Assembly: GCA_016490735.1 (NCBI GenBank)
Contig: JAEMWC010000213.1
Span: 606,501 to 670,500 of the forward strand
DNA: 64,000 nucleotides
Reading direction: 5' to 3'
Origin: Pachyseris speciosa
Taxonomy: Eukaryota; Cnidaria; Anthozoa; Scleractinia; Pachyseridae
In this document: piece by piece, positions 36,638 through 46,869 of the stretch
How the letters are laid out: every line of letters starts with the position of its first letter
Position numbering within the stretch: the first letter of the stretch is position 1
Notes under the pieces: model-generated
Database searches by the model: none
What the model was told of the DNA's origin: nothing
What the model saw: the letters and a program-made list of their open reading frames with translations, nothing else
Position numbers and translations under genes: made by a program

Positions 36638-37229
36638 TTATGTGTCTTTATACAGAACTCCGTCAATATAAAGTTTTCCGCGGAGAAATCTTGGCTTTTT
36701 ACCGCTCTCATAAGCCTCCTTCATTACATCTTTCAGCTTTTTCTTTCTCTCCCGATCCTCCCAAATCAGGTCCTCTCTAATCCAAATCGCGCTTTTTCTG
36801 GAATACTTTGTACCTCTCAGGACGATATAGGAATTTACAAATTATCGCTCTTGGCTTGTCGTCGCTACGGGGACCAACTCGATGGGCGTTTTCTATCACG
36901 GGCTCCAAATTAAGCTGATTCGAAATGATATCACGGATTCTCTGGCCACAGTCCTCGTCGGAGGATTCCGGAATATTATGGAAGCGAAGTTTGTATTCAC
37001 GTGAGTAACGCTGGAGGGACAGCGGTCGATCGTACATTCCTTGAATTTGGTTAGCATGTTGTTGAACATGGCTTGCCACTTCGTCCACTTTACACCTACG
37101 ATCTTGCAACTCGCCTTTGAATCTTTCTAAACCATCGTTGATTTTCTTGAAATCTAGAGCTATTTTTCTAAACTTTCTTCTGTACTTGTAGTTTAGATAG
37201 TTTCCCTGATGTGTAGCGAGTTTAAACAA
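36638..37229 (-). pseudogene. L1-like ORF1 protein, frameshifted
   Basis: The frame from 37229 contains a basic, heptad-rich segment (RRKFRKIALDFKKINDGLER, a likely coiled coil), then the RNA-recognition-like core YKLRFHNIPESSDEDCGQRI, then AHRVG and PRAIICKF, hallmarks of the L1 ORF1 fold. It stops at 36777; the family C-terminus (IWIREDLIWEDRER, FLRGKLYIDGVLY) follows in another frame to a TAA at 36638. The first 30 codons coincide with the outer part of the palindromic element's arm, so the N-terminus may be a chimera. Confidence 0.75.
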
Positions 37230-39080
37230 TTTTTATGAGAGCGATCTCAAGAAATTTTCAGCTGAAGTTTTCGACTGTTAACATCAAAAAAATCTAATCG
37301 AGTAACTCTACATAATTTCGCCGGGCTTACAGGAAGCAGATTTAATTTGGAGCGCGTGTTATTTTTATACATATGAACCACATTTCCTGAAAAGTGGAAC
37401 AAAATCGCTTCATTTGATTTCGAAAAATATGAACTTGAATAAGGTGGCTATTTTGCTTTTTTTTGTCAAAACTTGGCTGTGTTTTTACACTAAGGCGAAT
37501 ATTAAAAAAAGTAGTCGATTAATTTCTTTTAAACTCGGTGATCCTATATTGTCTTCAAAGACCTCTCAATCTTAAGGGAATTAAAATAACGTAAGGTGGT
37601 CAAACACTGATATCAAATCGCTCAAATGATGCTTTCACAAATTTCGGCGCCTGCTAATTATTCTTGTTGGTCGCTTGTTTGTCTCATTGTTAAGAATTTT
37701 CATACTAGCATGAATTCCAATGCAACATACATTTCCGACAACGCGCCATAGCCTTCGGAGTATGGTGCGTTGGAATTCACGCTTGTTTGAAAATTCTTAA
37801 CAATGGACGTGCATAATGAGACAAACAAGCAACCAACAAAAAATGTGATTTCTGACGATTGAGCGTGCGAATTAGACAGAAATTGATATTTCTACGGCAC
37901 GGGAACAGAAGTGGCCTGGGTACGATTTGTGAGGCATGATGAGTATCATGCTGTCTATAAAGGCTTAGTTCGTCACGTGGGGAACCATTCTAGGCCTGCA
38001 TCAGTCGCTATATGCTTGTTATTTTGTTGATAATATTTATAATATGTATAAGTATATATTTTTCTGCTCCGTGTACATTCCTAGTTGTTTATTTTTGGGT
38101 TGTGACAAGATACCCTTTAAACCCCGTAGGGTTTGTGGCACTGCATTGGTTCGGGGGATACGTTTCCAGTTTTTTCCCCGCAGGGGTTTTTGGTTTTTCG
38201 TATCCGGCAGTGTTGCATGTTTGTTCTACACTTCTGTAAATCATCTGTTGCTCTTGTTATTTCGAACGTAAGTCGTTTATGCCTGCCACTGGTGCGAGGC
38301 CGAAAGAAGCCAAAATAAACCTAATGGATTGTATGTCTGATGTGTAATGAAGTTGAAATTAATGAGCAGGCGCCGAAAATATGAAAGCAAAATTTGAGCG
38401 ATTTGATATCAATGTTTGACCACCTTACGTGATTTTAATTACCTTTAGATTGAGGAGTCTTTGAAAACGGTAATTTAAGTAAAGGATCACCGAGTTTAAA
38501 AGAAATTCATCGACTACTTTTTTTAATGTTCGCCTCAGTGTAAAAGCGTAGCCAAGTTTTGACAAAAGAGCAAAATAGCCATCTTATTCAAGTTTATTTT
38601 TTTCGAAATCAAATGAAGCCATTCTGACCCACTATACAGGAAATGTAGCTCATATGTATAAAAATAACATGCGCTCTAAATGCGTTTCCTATAAGCCCGG
38701 CGAACATATGCTACAGAGACTCGATTAGATTTGTTTAATGTTAACAGTCGAAAACTTCAGCTGAAAATTTCTCGAAATCACTCTCATAGAATTTGTTTAA
38801 ACTCGCTACACTCATCAGGGAAACTATCTAGCTACAAGTACAGAAGACAGTTTAGAAAGAAAACGTCAAGATTTCAAGAAAATCGACTGTGAGTAAAAAC
38901 AATAATGATGTCATCGCGTTCCTATGGTAACTCCGATCTCGATAAAATACACCTCACCCGAAGCTTTGGTCTATCCCTAGCAAGAGTGTGGATATCGATC
39001 TTCTGTTTTGTGTTTTAATGCGTTGTGATCTATATTTAAAGTTGTAAGGTGTCACTACTGAAAAATCCAATCAAGCCAAT
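37138..39080. mobile_element. Long-arm palindromic element, copy 1 (left end lost)
   Basis: Bases 37138-37672 are repeated inverted at 38345-38890 with about 90% identity: for example CTGAAGTTTTCGACTGTTAACA (left), AAAAGTAGTCGATTAATTTC, and their complements at the right. A second, nested hairpin (GGTCGCTTGTTTGTCTCATT and its complement, around TGAATTCCAA) forms the centre. The right arm continues to 39080 and ends AATCCAATCAAGCCAAT next to TTAA, as in copy 2. The left arm stops at 37138, where sequence passes into the LINE ORF1. No transposase is encoded. Confidence 0.8.
37851..38340. mobile_element. Extra segment in the centre of palindromic copy 1, possibly a solo LTR
   Basis: Copy 2 passes directly from ACCAACAAAG to ATAATGAGCGGGCG; copy 1 has about 490 extra bases here. 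They start TGTGATTTCTGACG, contain TATAAAGG at about 37957 and AATAAACC at about 38314, an arrangement like an LTR promoter and poly(A) signal. Clean target duplications and a terminal CA are not seen, so the class is uncertain. Confidence 0.4.
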
Positions 39081-39084
39081 TTAA

Positions 39085-39310
39085 TTTCCGGACGAATGCC
39101 ATGTCCGCTCTGCGAACTCAAGCAACTTTTTCGGCGATTCCCATTGCTGCGGACGTCACAGTATATTCCGAAGGACAAATTGAATGAATAAATTCAGTAA
39201 AAGACGCCAATTCTTGCCATCGTGTAAACACGTCACGAGAAATAGGTTTTCGAGAGAGCTTAGAATGCAAACGATATACTGAAAAGTCATTAAAAAATAT
39301 GCCAATCACA
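39085..39310 (+). repeat. 3' part of module C following palindromic copy 1
   Basis: Starts TTTCCGGACGAATGCCATGT and continues through GCGGACGTCACA, GACAAATTGAATGAATAAATTC and AGGTTTTCGAGAGAGC, colinear with 43190-43440. The palindromic element therefore sits inside a module C copy. Confidence 0.75.
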
Positions 39311-39851
39311 CAACCTGCATGACAAAAAGGAATTACAAAAATTTGAGTCTAAGGTATTCTTCGTTTGTTGATTCGTGATGTCGCTCTGGATGAAAAACTT
39401 TCCGCTCACGTTTACCGTTCATTGTTGTTGTTCACCAATCGCGCCATCCAGCACACTGAGCCAGGGCACTTGTTTACGGTGTATTGACTGTGCCAGTGAA
39501 CTGACTCTTTGCTTTACCATGCACCTACTGCTCGCTGGCACACTAAAGAGCTACCTGCACCTGTACATGTTTGATGATCTAGCCTGGCTCAGAAATCGAG
39601 CAACCACAGACCATCACTATTGTCGTTTTAAAAGGGACGTTGAAGCTCTGAGGAAGTCTATTTTCTAGACTGAAAAGATAACAGACCTGCAGAAGCAAAA
39701 CAAACCTCTGTCACCAAAATTCTCATCTTACTCGCGTTAGTACTATTTGCTCCATAAAAACAACCTAAACGTACAATTACCTTTAGTTAAAGTGTATTAT
39801 ATCATGATATCTTGTCCTCAAGGTTCAGAAAACAGATCTGCGGGAGAAAAG

Positions 39852-40090
39852 ATGAATGCCATCACCAAGTTCGTCATTTTGTTCGCCCTGTTCACCACTG
39901 TCCATGCAGGACCGTTGGCCTAAGGAATCTGCCAGACTGGATATAATACTGTTCTGGGTGACCTGTGTAGCTGCCGCTGGAGGAGTAGCTGGAGTCAGTC
40001 CACCGGTGGAACAGGAGTTCCGGCGGCCATCTTAGCATGTAATGCTGCATGGCAGGATGTGTTGCTGCTGGCCTCTCGCCAACTCTGTAG
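39852..40090 (+). pseudogene. Small six-Cys secreted peptide, pseudogene copy A1
   Basis: Aligns along its whole length with the intact copy at 52767. The signal peptide is readable (MNAITKFVILFALFTTVHA) but the Tyr codon after GPLA is TAA, there are several indels further on, and about 15 bases that code for part of QGVCM are deleted. The upstream region from 39311 and the 3' region to 40710, with AATAAA at 40637, match the other copies. Confidence 0.85.
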
Positions 40091-40254
40091 TCCATCACAA
40101 GCCATGGAGCACCAAGCATGAGGCAATGTTTTCAAGCATACTTTAACTTGGTTGTTATATTGTTTAGTTCCTAACACGTCTTAGAGGAGTTTCGGTTTTA
40201 GGCTTTTTGGCGACATTTTGCTATTAAAAAATCCAAGTAGGTTTAGAGTAAAAT

Positions 40255-40710
40255 TTTGTGAAATGAACTGGAACACTCCGATCTCACGGCGACATAGCCT
40301 AACACACCCACGGCATAGTTTTTAAGCATAGTTTCACTTGGCTAGTCACGTAGTTACAGTCTACAAAGTCATTTTGCTGTTGTGGTAATTTGATTCAAAA
40401 GTTCTTGTAATTTCAACTTAGTTTCGTTTCATGTGGATTGTGAGATGTGTCGGATTAGTGTAAATGAATGAGAATGTCATTGTGGCCTATAGGCTTATCT
40501 AGCACGTAGGCATTTACTTTAAGTGTCTAGCATTCGTTAACTTGGCTAGTGATGTAGTTAAGGTCGGAAATGTTAGTTTGTTATCGTTACTTTTTGCCGA
40601 TGATCTGTAATTGCAACTAGCTCATGTGAGTTTTCAAATAAAGTTTGTGTAAATCAAGTGCACAATGCACAATAGCTGACCCAGTTGCATCTCCAGGATT
40701 GGGTTAAAAA
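40255..40710 (+). repeat. Module B1: 3' UTR and poly(A) region of peptide copy A1
   Basis: Colinear with 44380-44765 and 53150-53600. All copies carry TTTTCAAATAAAGTTTGT (AATAAA at 40637, 44690 and 53523) and then the GTGCACAATGCACA palindrome. The order peptide gene, then this block, in each unit marks it as the 3' end of the transcript. Confidence 0.7.
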
Positions 40711-40711
40711 C

Positions 40712-41880
40712 TAAGTCAGAGATTCAGTAATATAAGACCGTATAAAACTTTCTATACTCAACTTTTCAAGCTAGGACCAAAAACGAGTGTGGTAACTCGT
40801 GGAGAGATTGTTTGCGTCTATCGACGTCCAGTTTTGGAGAAAAAGCTTTTAAACATCCATTTTGAGAGAAAAAAAAATTGTGAACAATTCAGCTTATATT
40901 AAATCCAGGTCAAGCGAATAAACAATGAAAAAGTTGGCTTTCGGAACCCAGTATTCAAAATGGCGTCAGAAACTGAAGAGATTGCGCTCATTGGTTAGAA
41001 ACTGATTGGATATGCAAATGGTTACTCATCAAACCGGTTAAACAAGTTCTGGAGTATATTTGTCGGAAAACTGTAGCAAAAATTCCCAGAAACGCTGCTT
41101 CCGTTTGTGAGTTTGGATAGTCGCTGTGGCGAATATAACTCCCACGAATTCTGAAGTTCAGTTTCTCCAACACTGTACCGTTTGTCTCTCTTGAAGGTAA
41201 GTCAGTACAAGACCGTTTTTGAAACCTCACTGGCTAAAAAGGAAAGGAATTCATGGCACATGCTCTTGTATTTGAATCGAATATATCGCGAACATAAGCT
41301 TACATGATTTAGCTTCGATGTTTTTTTACCTGAAAGCAGAACAAAGATATCTACGATCGTTCCTTCGATTATCGAAACCTCACCAGCAGGTAATCACCAG
41401 TAACGCTCTACGTTTGCCCAGCACAAAACTCCGACGAAAATGCCGACGTTTAAATTGCAGGATACGATAGCAGCACTGAAGATGAAAGCTAGAGAATTCG
41501 CCACTTTCTCCGAGGACTTTCTTCTTTTATTGACAGAAGTCGACGACTAGACGGTTCTCGTTTATTTTCCAAGCAAAGCCGTGTCTTGCTCTGCAAACTC
41601 GACAACGTTTTCGGCGATTTCCTCTTGCTGCGGTCGTATAACAAGATATTCACAAGGACAAATTGACTGATTATATTCAGTGAAAGTCGTTCTTGCCATC
41701 GTTTAAACACGTCAGAAGAAATTAGTAGAGTGCGATAAAAATCATGAAAAATATACCAATCACACAATCTGCATGACAGAAAGGAATTGCAAAATTTGAG
41801 TCGAAGGTACGGGGACTACCTTTATTGATTCTTGATGTTGATCTGCATGAAAACCTTTCCTTCAATGTGTACCGTTCATT
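40712..41880 (+). repeat. Module C1 (dispersed 1-kb unit with splice donor)
   Basis: Runs from AGTCAGAGATTCAGTAATAT through TTCAAAATGGCGTCAGAAAC, an inverted CCAAT box (ATTGGTTAGAAACTG), CTCTTGAAG/GTAAGTCAG (donor at 41197), ACCGTTTTTGAAACCTCACT, TTTTTACCTGAAAGCAG (acceptor-like, 41343) and GAAAATGCCGACGTTTAAA to GACAAATTGACTGA. It looks like a promoter, first exon and intron. Frames after the acceptor are not conserved between copies. Confidence 0.65.
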
Positions 41881-42026
41881 GTTGTTGTACATGCACAACT
41901 GCTTACCCAGTTGCATCTCCAGGATTTGGTTAAAAAAATTGTCAGAGATTCAGAAATATAAGACCGTATAAAACTTTCTATACTCAACTTTTCACGCTAC
42001 GACCAAAAACGCATGTGGTAACTCGT

Positions 42027-42496
42027 TGTAGGTGCCAGACGTTGCAATTTTATTTTGTTTCGTGTTTTCGTTTGCATAGTTTTTCCGTTCACGCTTCATT
42101 CTGCAGTTTTGGGTTAATTAGTTGTTATTGTGCGCTTTCCTAAGTTTTACATGTTAGGTTTTTTTTGCATATCGTATATTTGCTTTGCCCTGTAATTTTT
42201 CCTTTAGTTCTTCGTTTGTTAGTTTGAGAGATCTGAGTTCCTTTGTTCGTCCTGCGTTTATCAGACCGCGTGCTAGTTCGTCTTTAATGTCACAATCGTC
42301 TTGTAAGTTTCGCGTTTGTTTCTTCGTTCTTCTTGCCTTATTGGTATTGCTGTAATTTATTTTCTCTTGACTTTGGATTTATTACTTTATTTTCAGTACC
42401 GCAACAGTTTGTAACAGTTTCTAACAGTTCGCGTCGGTTGCCTTTCTTATTGCTAATTAAAGTTTGGTTTGCGCGTGAACGGCGTCTGTGACTATA
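42027..42496. mobile_element. Solo LTR with 5-bp target duplication
   Basis: CTCGT at 42022-42026 and again at 42497-42501 flanks a 470-bp insertion starting TGTAGGTGCC and ending GACTATA. The surrounding module C sequence (GTGGTAACTCGTGGAGAG) is uninterrupted in C1, C3, C4, which gives the empty site. AATTAAAG near the 3' end may be the poly(A) signal. T-rich, no coding frame. Confidence 0.75.
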
Positions 42497-43440
42497 CTCG
42501 TGGAGAGATTGTTTGCGTCTCTCGACGTCCACTTTTGGAGAAAAAGGTTTTAAACGTCCATTTTAAGAGAAAAACATTTGTTAACAATCCAACTGATAAA
42601 AAAATCCAGGTCCAGCGAATAAACAATGAAAAAGTTGGCTCTCGAAAACCCAATATTCAAAATGGCGTCAGAAACTGAAGGATTACGCTCATTGGTTAGA
42701 AACTGATCAAACCGGTCAAACAAGTTCTGGAGTGTATTTTGGATAGTCGCCATGGCGAACATAGCTCTCCTAAGAGTCTGAAGTTCAGTTTCTCCTATAC
42801 TTTATCGTTTGTTTCTCTTGAAGGTAAGTCAATACATGACCGTTTTTTAAAAGCTCACTGGCTCAGAGAGAAAGGAATTCATGGTATATATTCTTGTAGT
42901 TGAATTTATCGCGAACATAAGCTTACATGAGTTAGCTTCGATGTTTTTTTTACCTGAAAGCAGAACAAAGATATCTACGATCGTTCCTTCAATTATCGAA
43001 ATCTCACCAGCCGATAATCACCAGTAACGCCCTACGTTTGCCCAGCACAAATCTTCGAAGAAAATGCCCACGTTTAAATTGCAAGATACGACAGCAGCAA
43101 ACAAGCTGAAAGCTAGAGAATTCCCCACTTTCTCCGAGGACTTTCAGTCTTCTCTTATCGACAGAAGCCGACGACTTGACGGTTCTCGTTTATTTCCGGA
43201 TCAATGCCATGTTCGCGCTGCGGACTCAACAAACTTTTTCGGCGATTCCCACTTGCTGCGGACGTCACAAGATATTCACGAGGACAAATTGACTGAATAA
43301 ATTCAGTAAAAGACGTCAATTCTTGCCATCGTGGAAACACGTCACGAGAAATAGGTTTTCGAGAGAGCTTAGAATGCAAAAGATATACTGAAAAGTCATT
43401 AAAAAACATGCCAATCACACAACCTGCATGACAAAAAGGA
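42497..43440 (+). repeat. Module C2
   Basis: Same order as C1: donor GAAG/GTAAGTC at 42824, GTTTTTTTTACCTGAAAGCAG at about 42962, and then a 78-codon open frame from ATG 43064 (MPTFKLQDTTAANKLKAR). That frame is broken in the other copies. It continues without interruption into the upstream flank of peptide copy A2, so C is directly upstream of A. Confidence 0.65.
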
Positions 43441-43948
43441 ATTACCAAAATTTGAGTCTAAGGTATTCTTCGTTTGTTGATTCTTGATGTCGCTCTGGAT
43501 GAAAACCTTTCCTTTCACATTTACCGTTTATTGTTGTTGTTCATCAATTTCGCGCCTTTCAGCACACTGAGCCAGGGCACTTATTTACGGTGCATTATTG
43601 GGCCAGTGAACTGACTCTTTGCTTTACCATGCACCTACTGCTCGCTGACACACTAAAGAGCTACCTGCACCTGTAAAAGTGTGATGGTCAAGCCTGGCTC
43701 AGAAATCGAGCAACCACAGACCATCAGTATTGTCGTTTTAAAAGGGACGTTGAAGCTCTGACGAAGTCTACTTTCTAGACTGAAAAGCAAAGCAAACCAC
43801 TGTCACAAAAATTCTCATCTTACTCCCGTTAGTACTTTGTGCTCCATAAAAAACAACCTAAACGTACAATTACCTTTTATTTAAGTGTCTTATATCATGA
43901 TATCTTGTCCTCAAGGTTCAGAAACGGATCTGCGAGAGAAAAAGATGA

Positions 43949-44194
43949 ATGCTATCAACAAGTTCGTCATGTTTGTTCGCCCTGTTCACCACTGTCCATG
44001 CAGGACCGTTGGCCTACGGAATCTGCCAGACTGGATGTAATACTGTTTGGGTGGCCTGTGTAGCTGCCGCTGGAGGAGTAGCTGGAGTTTCCACCGGTGG
44101 CACAGGAGTTCCGGCGGCCATCTTAGTATGTAATGCTGCACAGGGAGTCTGCATGACAGCATGTGTTGCTGCTGGCCTCTCGCCAACTCTGTAG
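43949..44194 (+). CDS. Small six-Cys secreted peptide, copy A2 (frameshift bypassed by overlapping ATG)
   Basis: The ancestral start ATG at 43945 runs MNAINKFVM and then leaves frame because of one extra base. A second ATG at 43949, in the +1 frame, reads MLSTSSSCLFALFTTVHA, still a plausible signal peptide, and then joins the ancestral frame: GPLAYGICQTGCNTVWVACV to GLSPTL and TAG. The six cysteines of the intact copy are kept; A/V and A/T changes occur near the C-terminus. Whether it is translated depends on start choice; the 43949 start is a weak guess. The 3' UTR has AATAAA at 44690. Confidence 0.6.
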   Translation: MLSTSSSCLFALFTTVHAGPLAYGICQTGCNTVWVACVAAAGGVAGVSTGGTGVPAAILVCNAAQGVCMTACVAAGLSPTL

Positions 44195-44764
44195 TCCATC
44201 ACAGGCCTGATGGAGCACCAAGTATGAGGCAATGGTTTCAAGCATCCTTTAAATTGGTTGTTGTATTGTTTAGTTCCTAACACGTCTTAGAGGAGTTTCG
44301 GTTTTAGGGTTTGCCTTTTTGGAGACATTTTGCTATTAAAAAATCCAAGTAGGTTTAGAGTAAAATTTTGTGAAATGAACTGGAACACTCCGATCTCACG
44401 GCGACATAACCTAACAAACCCACGGCATAGTTATTGAGCATAGTTTCACTTGGCTAGTCACGTAGTTACAGTCTACAAAGTCATTTTGCTATTGTGGTAT
44501 TTTGATTCAACAGTTCTGTAATTTCAACTTAGTCTCGTTTCATGTGGATTGTGAGATGTGTCGGATTAGTGTAAATGAATGAGAATGCCATTGTGGCGTC
44601 TAGGCCTATCTAGAACTTAGGCATTTACTTTAAGTGTCGTTACTTTTTGCCGCTGGTCTGTAATTGCAACTAGTTCATGTGAGTTTTCAAATAAAGTTTG
44701 TGTAAATCAAGTGCACAATGCACAATAGCTGACCCAGTTGCATCTCCAGGATTGGGTTAAAAAA

Positions 44765-46085
44765 TAAGTCAGAGATTCAGAAATATAAGACCGTATAAAA
44801 CTTTCTCTAATGAACTTTTCAAGCTACGACCGAAAATGTGTGTGGTAACTCGTGGAGAGATTGTTTGCGTCTCTCGACGCCCACTTTTGGAGGAAAAGCT
44901 TTTAAACTTCCATTTTGAGAAAAAAAAATTGTGAACAATCCAGCGTATATTAAATCCAGGTCCAGCGAATAAACAATGAAAAAGTTGGCTTTCGGAACCC
45001 AATATTCAAAATGGCGTCAGAAACTGAAGAGATAGGCCATTTCGGAAGATACCATAATACTCTTTGTTTGTTCTCCCAAATTTTGCATAAACATTCTTTT
45101 TGTTTTCTCTTGGGACCATTGTAAGTCCCAAGAGAAACTGGAAACAATGCTTATGCAAAATCTGCGAGGAGAAACAAAGAGTATTATGGTATTTTCCGAA
45201 ATGGCCTATTGCGCTCGTTGGTTAGAAACTGATTGGATATGCAAACGTCACTCGATCAAACCGGTTAAACAAGTTCTGGACTATATTTGTCGAAAACTAT
45301 AGCAAAAATTCCCAGAAACGCTGCTTCCGTTTTTGAGGTTGGATAGTCGCTGTGGCGAATATAGCTCCTACGAATTCTGAAGTTCAGTTTCTCCTATACT
45401 GTATCATTTTTCTCTCTGAAGGTAAGTCAGTAGACGACCGTTTTTGAAACCTCACTGGGAAAAAGAGAAGGAATTGATGGCATATGTTCTTGAACTTGAA
45501 TCGAATTTATGGCGAACATAAGCTTGTATGAGTTAGCTTGGATGTTTTTTGCGTGAAAGCAGAACAAAGATATCAACGATCGTTGCTTCGATTATCGAAA
45601 TCTCACCAGCAGGCAATCACCAGTAAAGCCCTTCGTTTGCCCAGCACAAAACTCCGACGAAAATGCCAGATACAAGACGGCAAGATACGACAAGATACGA
45701 CAGCAGCACTGAAGATGACAGGTAGAGAATTCGCCACTTTCTCCGAGGATTTCTTCTCTTATCGACAGAAGCCGACGACTAGACGGTTCTCGTTTGTTTT
45801 CGAAGGAAAGCCATGTCCGCTCCGCAAACTCGACAACTTTTTCGGCGATTTCCTCTTGCTGCGGTCGTATAACAAGATATTCACGAGGACAAATTGACTG
45901 ATTATATTCGGTCGGTTTAAGTCGTTCTTGCCATCATGTAAACACATCACAAGGAATAAGTAGAGAGCGATAAAATGAGTCACATGAAAAACATAAAAAT
46001 CACACGTGCAATCTGCATGACAGAAAGAAATTATGACATTTGAGTCGAAGGTACGGGAACTGCGTTTGTTGATTCTTGATGTCGA
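44765..46085 (+). repeat. Module C3
   Basis: Same unit with donor at 45422, but carrying a MITE at 45033-45210 and, near 45660, a short duplication (CAAGATACGACAAGATACGA). From 45538 a 119-codon frame (MDVFCVKAEQRYQR...) is open; the equivalent in C4 (54412) has 117 codons, see rejected items. Followed by a partial repeat of the same unit at 46090-46356. Confidence 0.65.
45033..45210. mobile_element. MITE inserted in module C3
   Basis: Inverted ends AGGCCATTTCGGAAGATACC and, at the right, the complement of AGGCCATTTCGGAAAATACC, with inner CATAATACTCTTTGTTTG also inverted. C1, C2 and C4 have the empty site (GAAGAGATTGCGCTC or close), so AT is the likely duplicated target. Confidence 0.8.
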
Positions 46086-46869
46086 TCTGCATCAGTGAAA
46101 ACCTTTCCTTTGTTGTTGTTCATGCACAACAGCTGACCCAGTTGCATCTCCAGGATTTGGATTTGATCGAAATCTCACCAGCCGGGAATCACCAGTAACG
46201 CCCTACATTTGCCCAGCACAAAACTTCGAAGAAAATGCCGACATTTAAACTGCAAGATATAGCAGCACTCAAGATGAAAGCTAGAGAAGTCGCCACTTTC
46301 TCCGAGGACTATCAGTCTTCTCTTATCGGCAGAAGCCGACGACTTGACGGTTCTCGTTAAGGTGGCTCAATTGGATTTTTCAGTAGTGACACCTTCCATT
46401 TTTAAATATAATCATGGCGCACTAAAACATAATACAAGAGATTGATATCCACACTCTTGCTGGGGATAGACTAACGTTGCGGGTGAGGTGTATTTTATCG
46501 ACATCGGAGTTACCATAGTAACACAAAGACGTCATTATTGTTTTTACTTACAGTCGATTTTCTTGAAATCTAGAAGTGTTTTTTCTAAACTTTCTTCTGT
46601 ACTTGTAGCTTAGATAGTTTCCCTGATGTATAGCGAGTTTAAACAAATTCTATGTGAGAGATTTCGAGAAATTTTCAGCTGAAGTTTTCGACTGTTAAAA
46701 TCAAGCAAATCTAATCGAGTAACTGTACATTATTTCGCCGGGCTTACAGAGGGCACATTTAATTTGGAGCGCATGTTATTTTTATACATATGAACCACAT
46801 TTCCTGAAAAGTGGAACAAAATCGCTTCATTTGATTTCGAAAAATATGAACTTGAATAAGGTGGCTATT

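Larger units (their letters stand above)
35300..37229 (-). mobile_element. Decayed L1-like LINE: ORF1 and start of ORF2, interrupted by two MITEs
   Basis: Reading the minus strand: an ORF1-type protein (37229-36638), a spacer, then the start of ORF2. The ORF2 pieces are TLEELDELSSLVKPH (about 36120) and, beyond a MITE, LNVRSLSKHFDELCNLLNSI (about 35610) and IIYHPPNRSQREFLDEF-like sequence near 35370, the opening part of an apurinic-type endonuclease domain. The reverse transcriptase is absent. Frame breaks and stops are frequent. Two different MITEs (36575-36210 and 36067-35620) lie inside and excising them in thought rejoins the reading frame. Confidence 0.75.

Noticed and set aside
43064..43300. 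78-codon frame MPTFKLQDTTAANKLKAR in C2
   Set aside because: The same ATG in other C copies leads to early stops or a different frame, so no protein is conserved.
45538..45897. 117-119-codon frames in modules C3 and C4 starting MDVFCVKAEQRYQR
   Set aside because: The start lies in the intron-like part, the equivalent frame is broken in C1 and C2, and an indel (KCQIQDGK versus KCLRTFKL) changes the reading between the copies. More likely open by chance in duplicated non-coding DNA.
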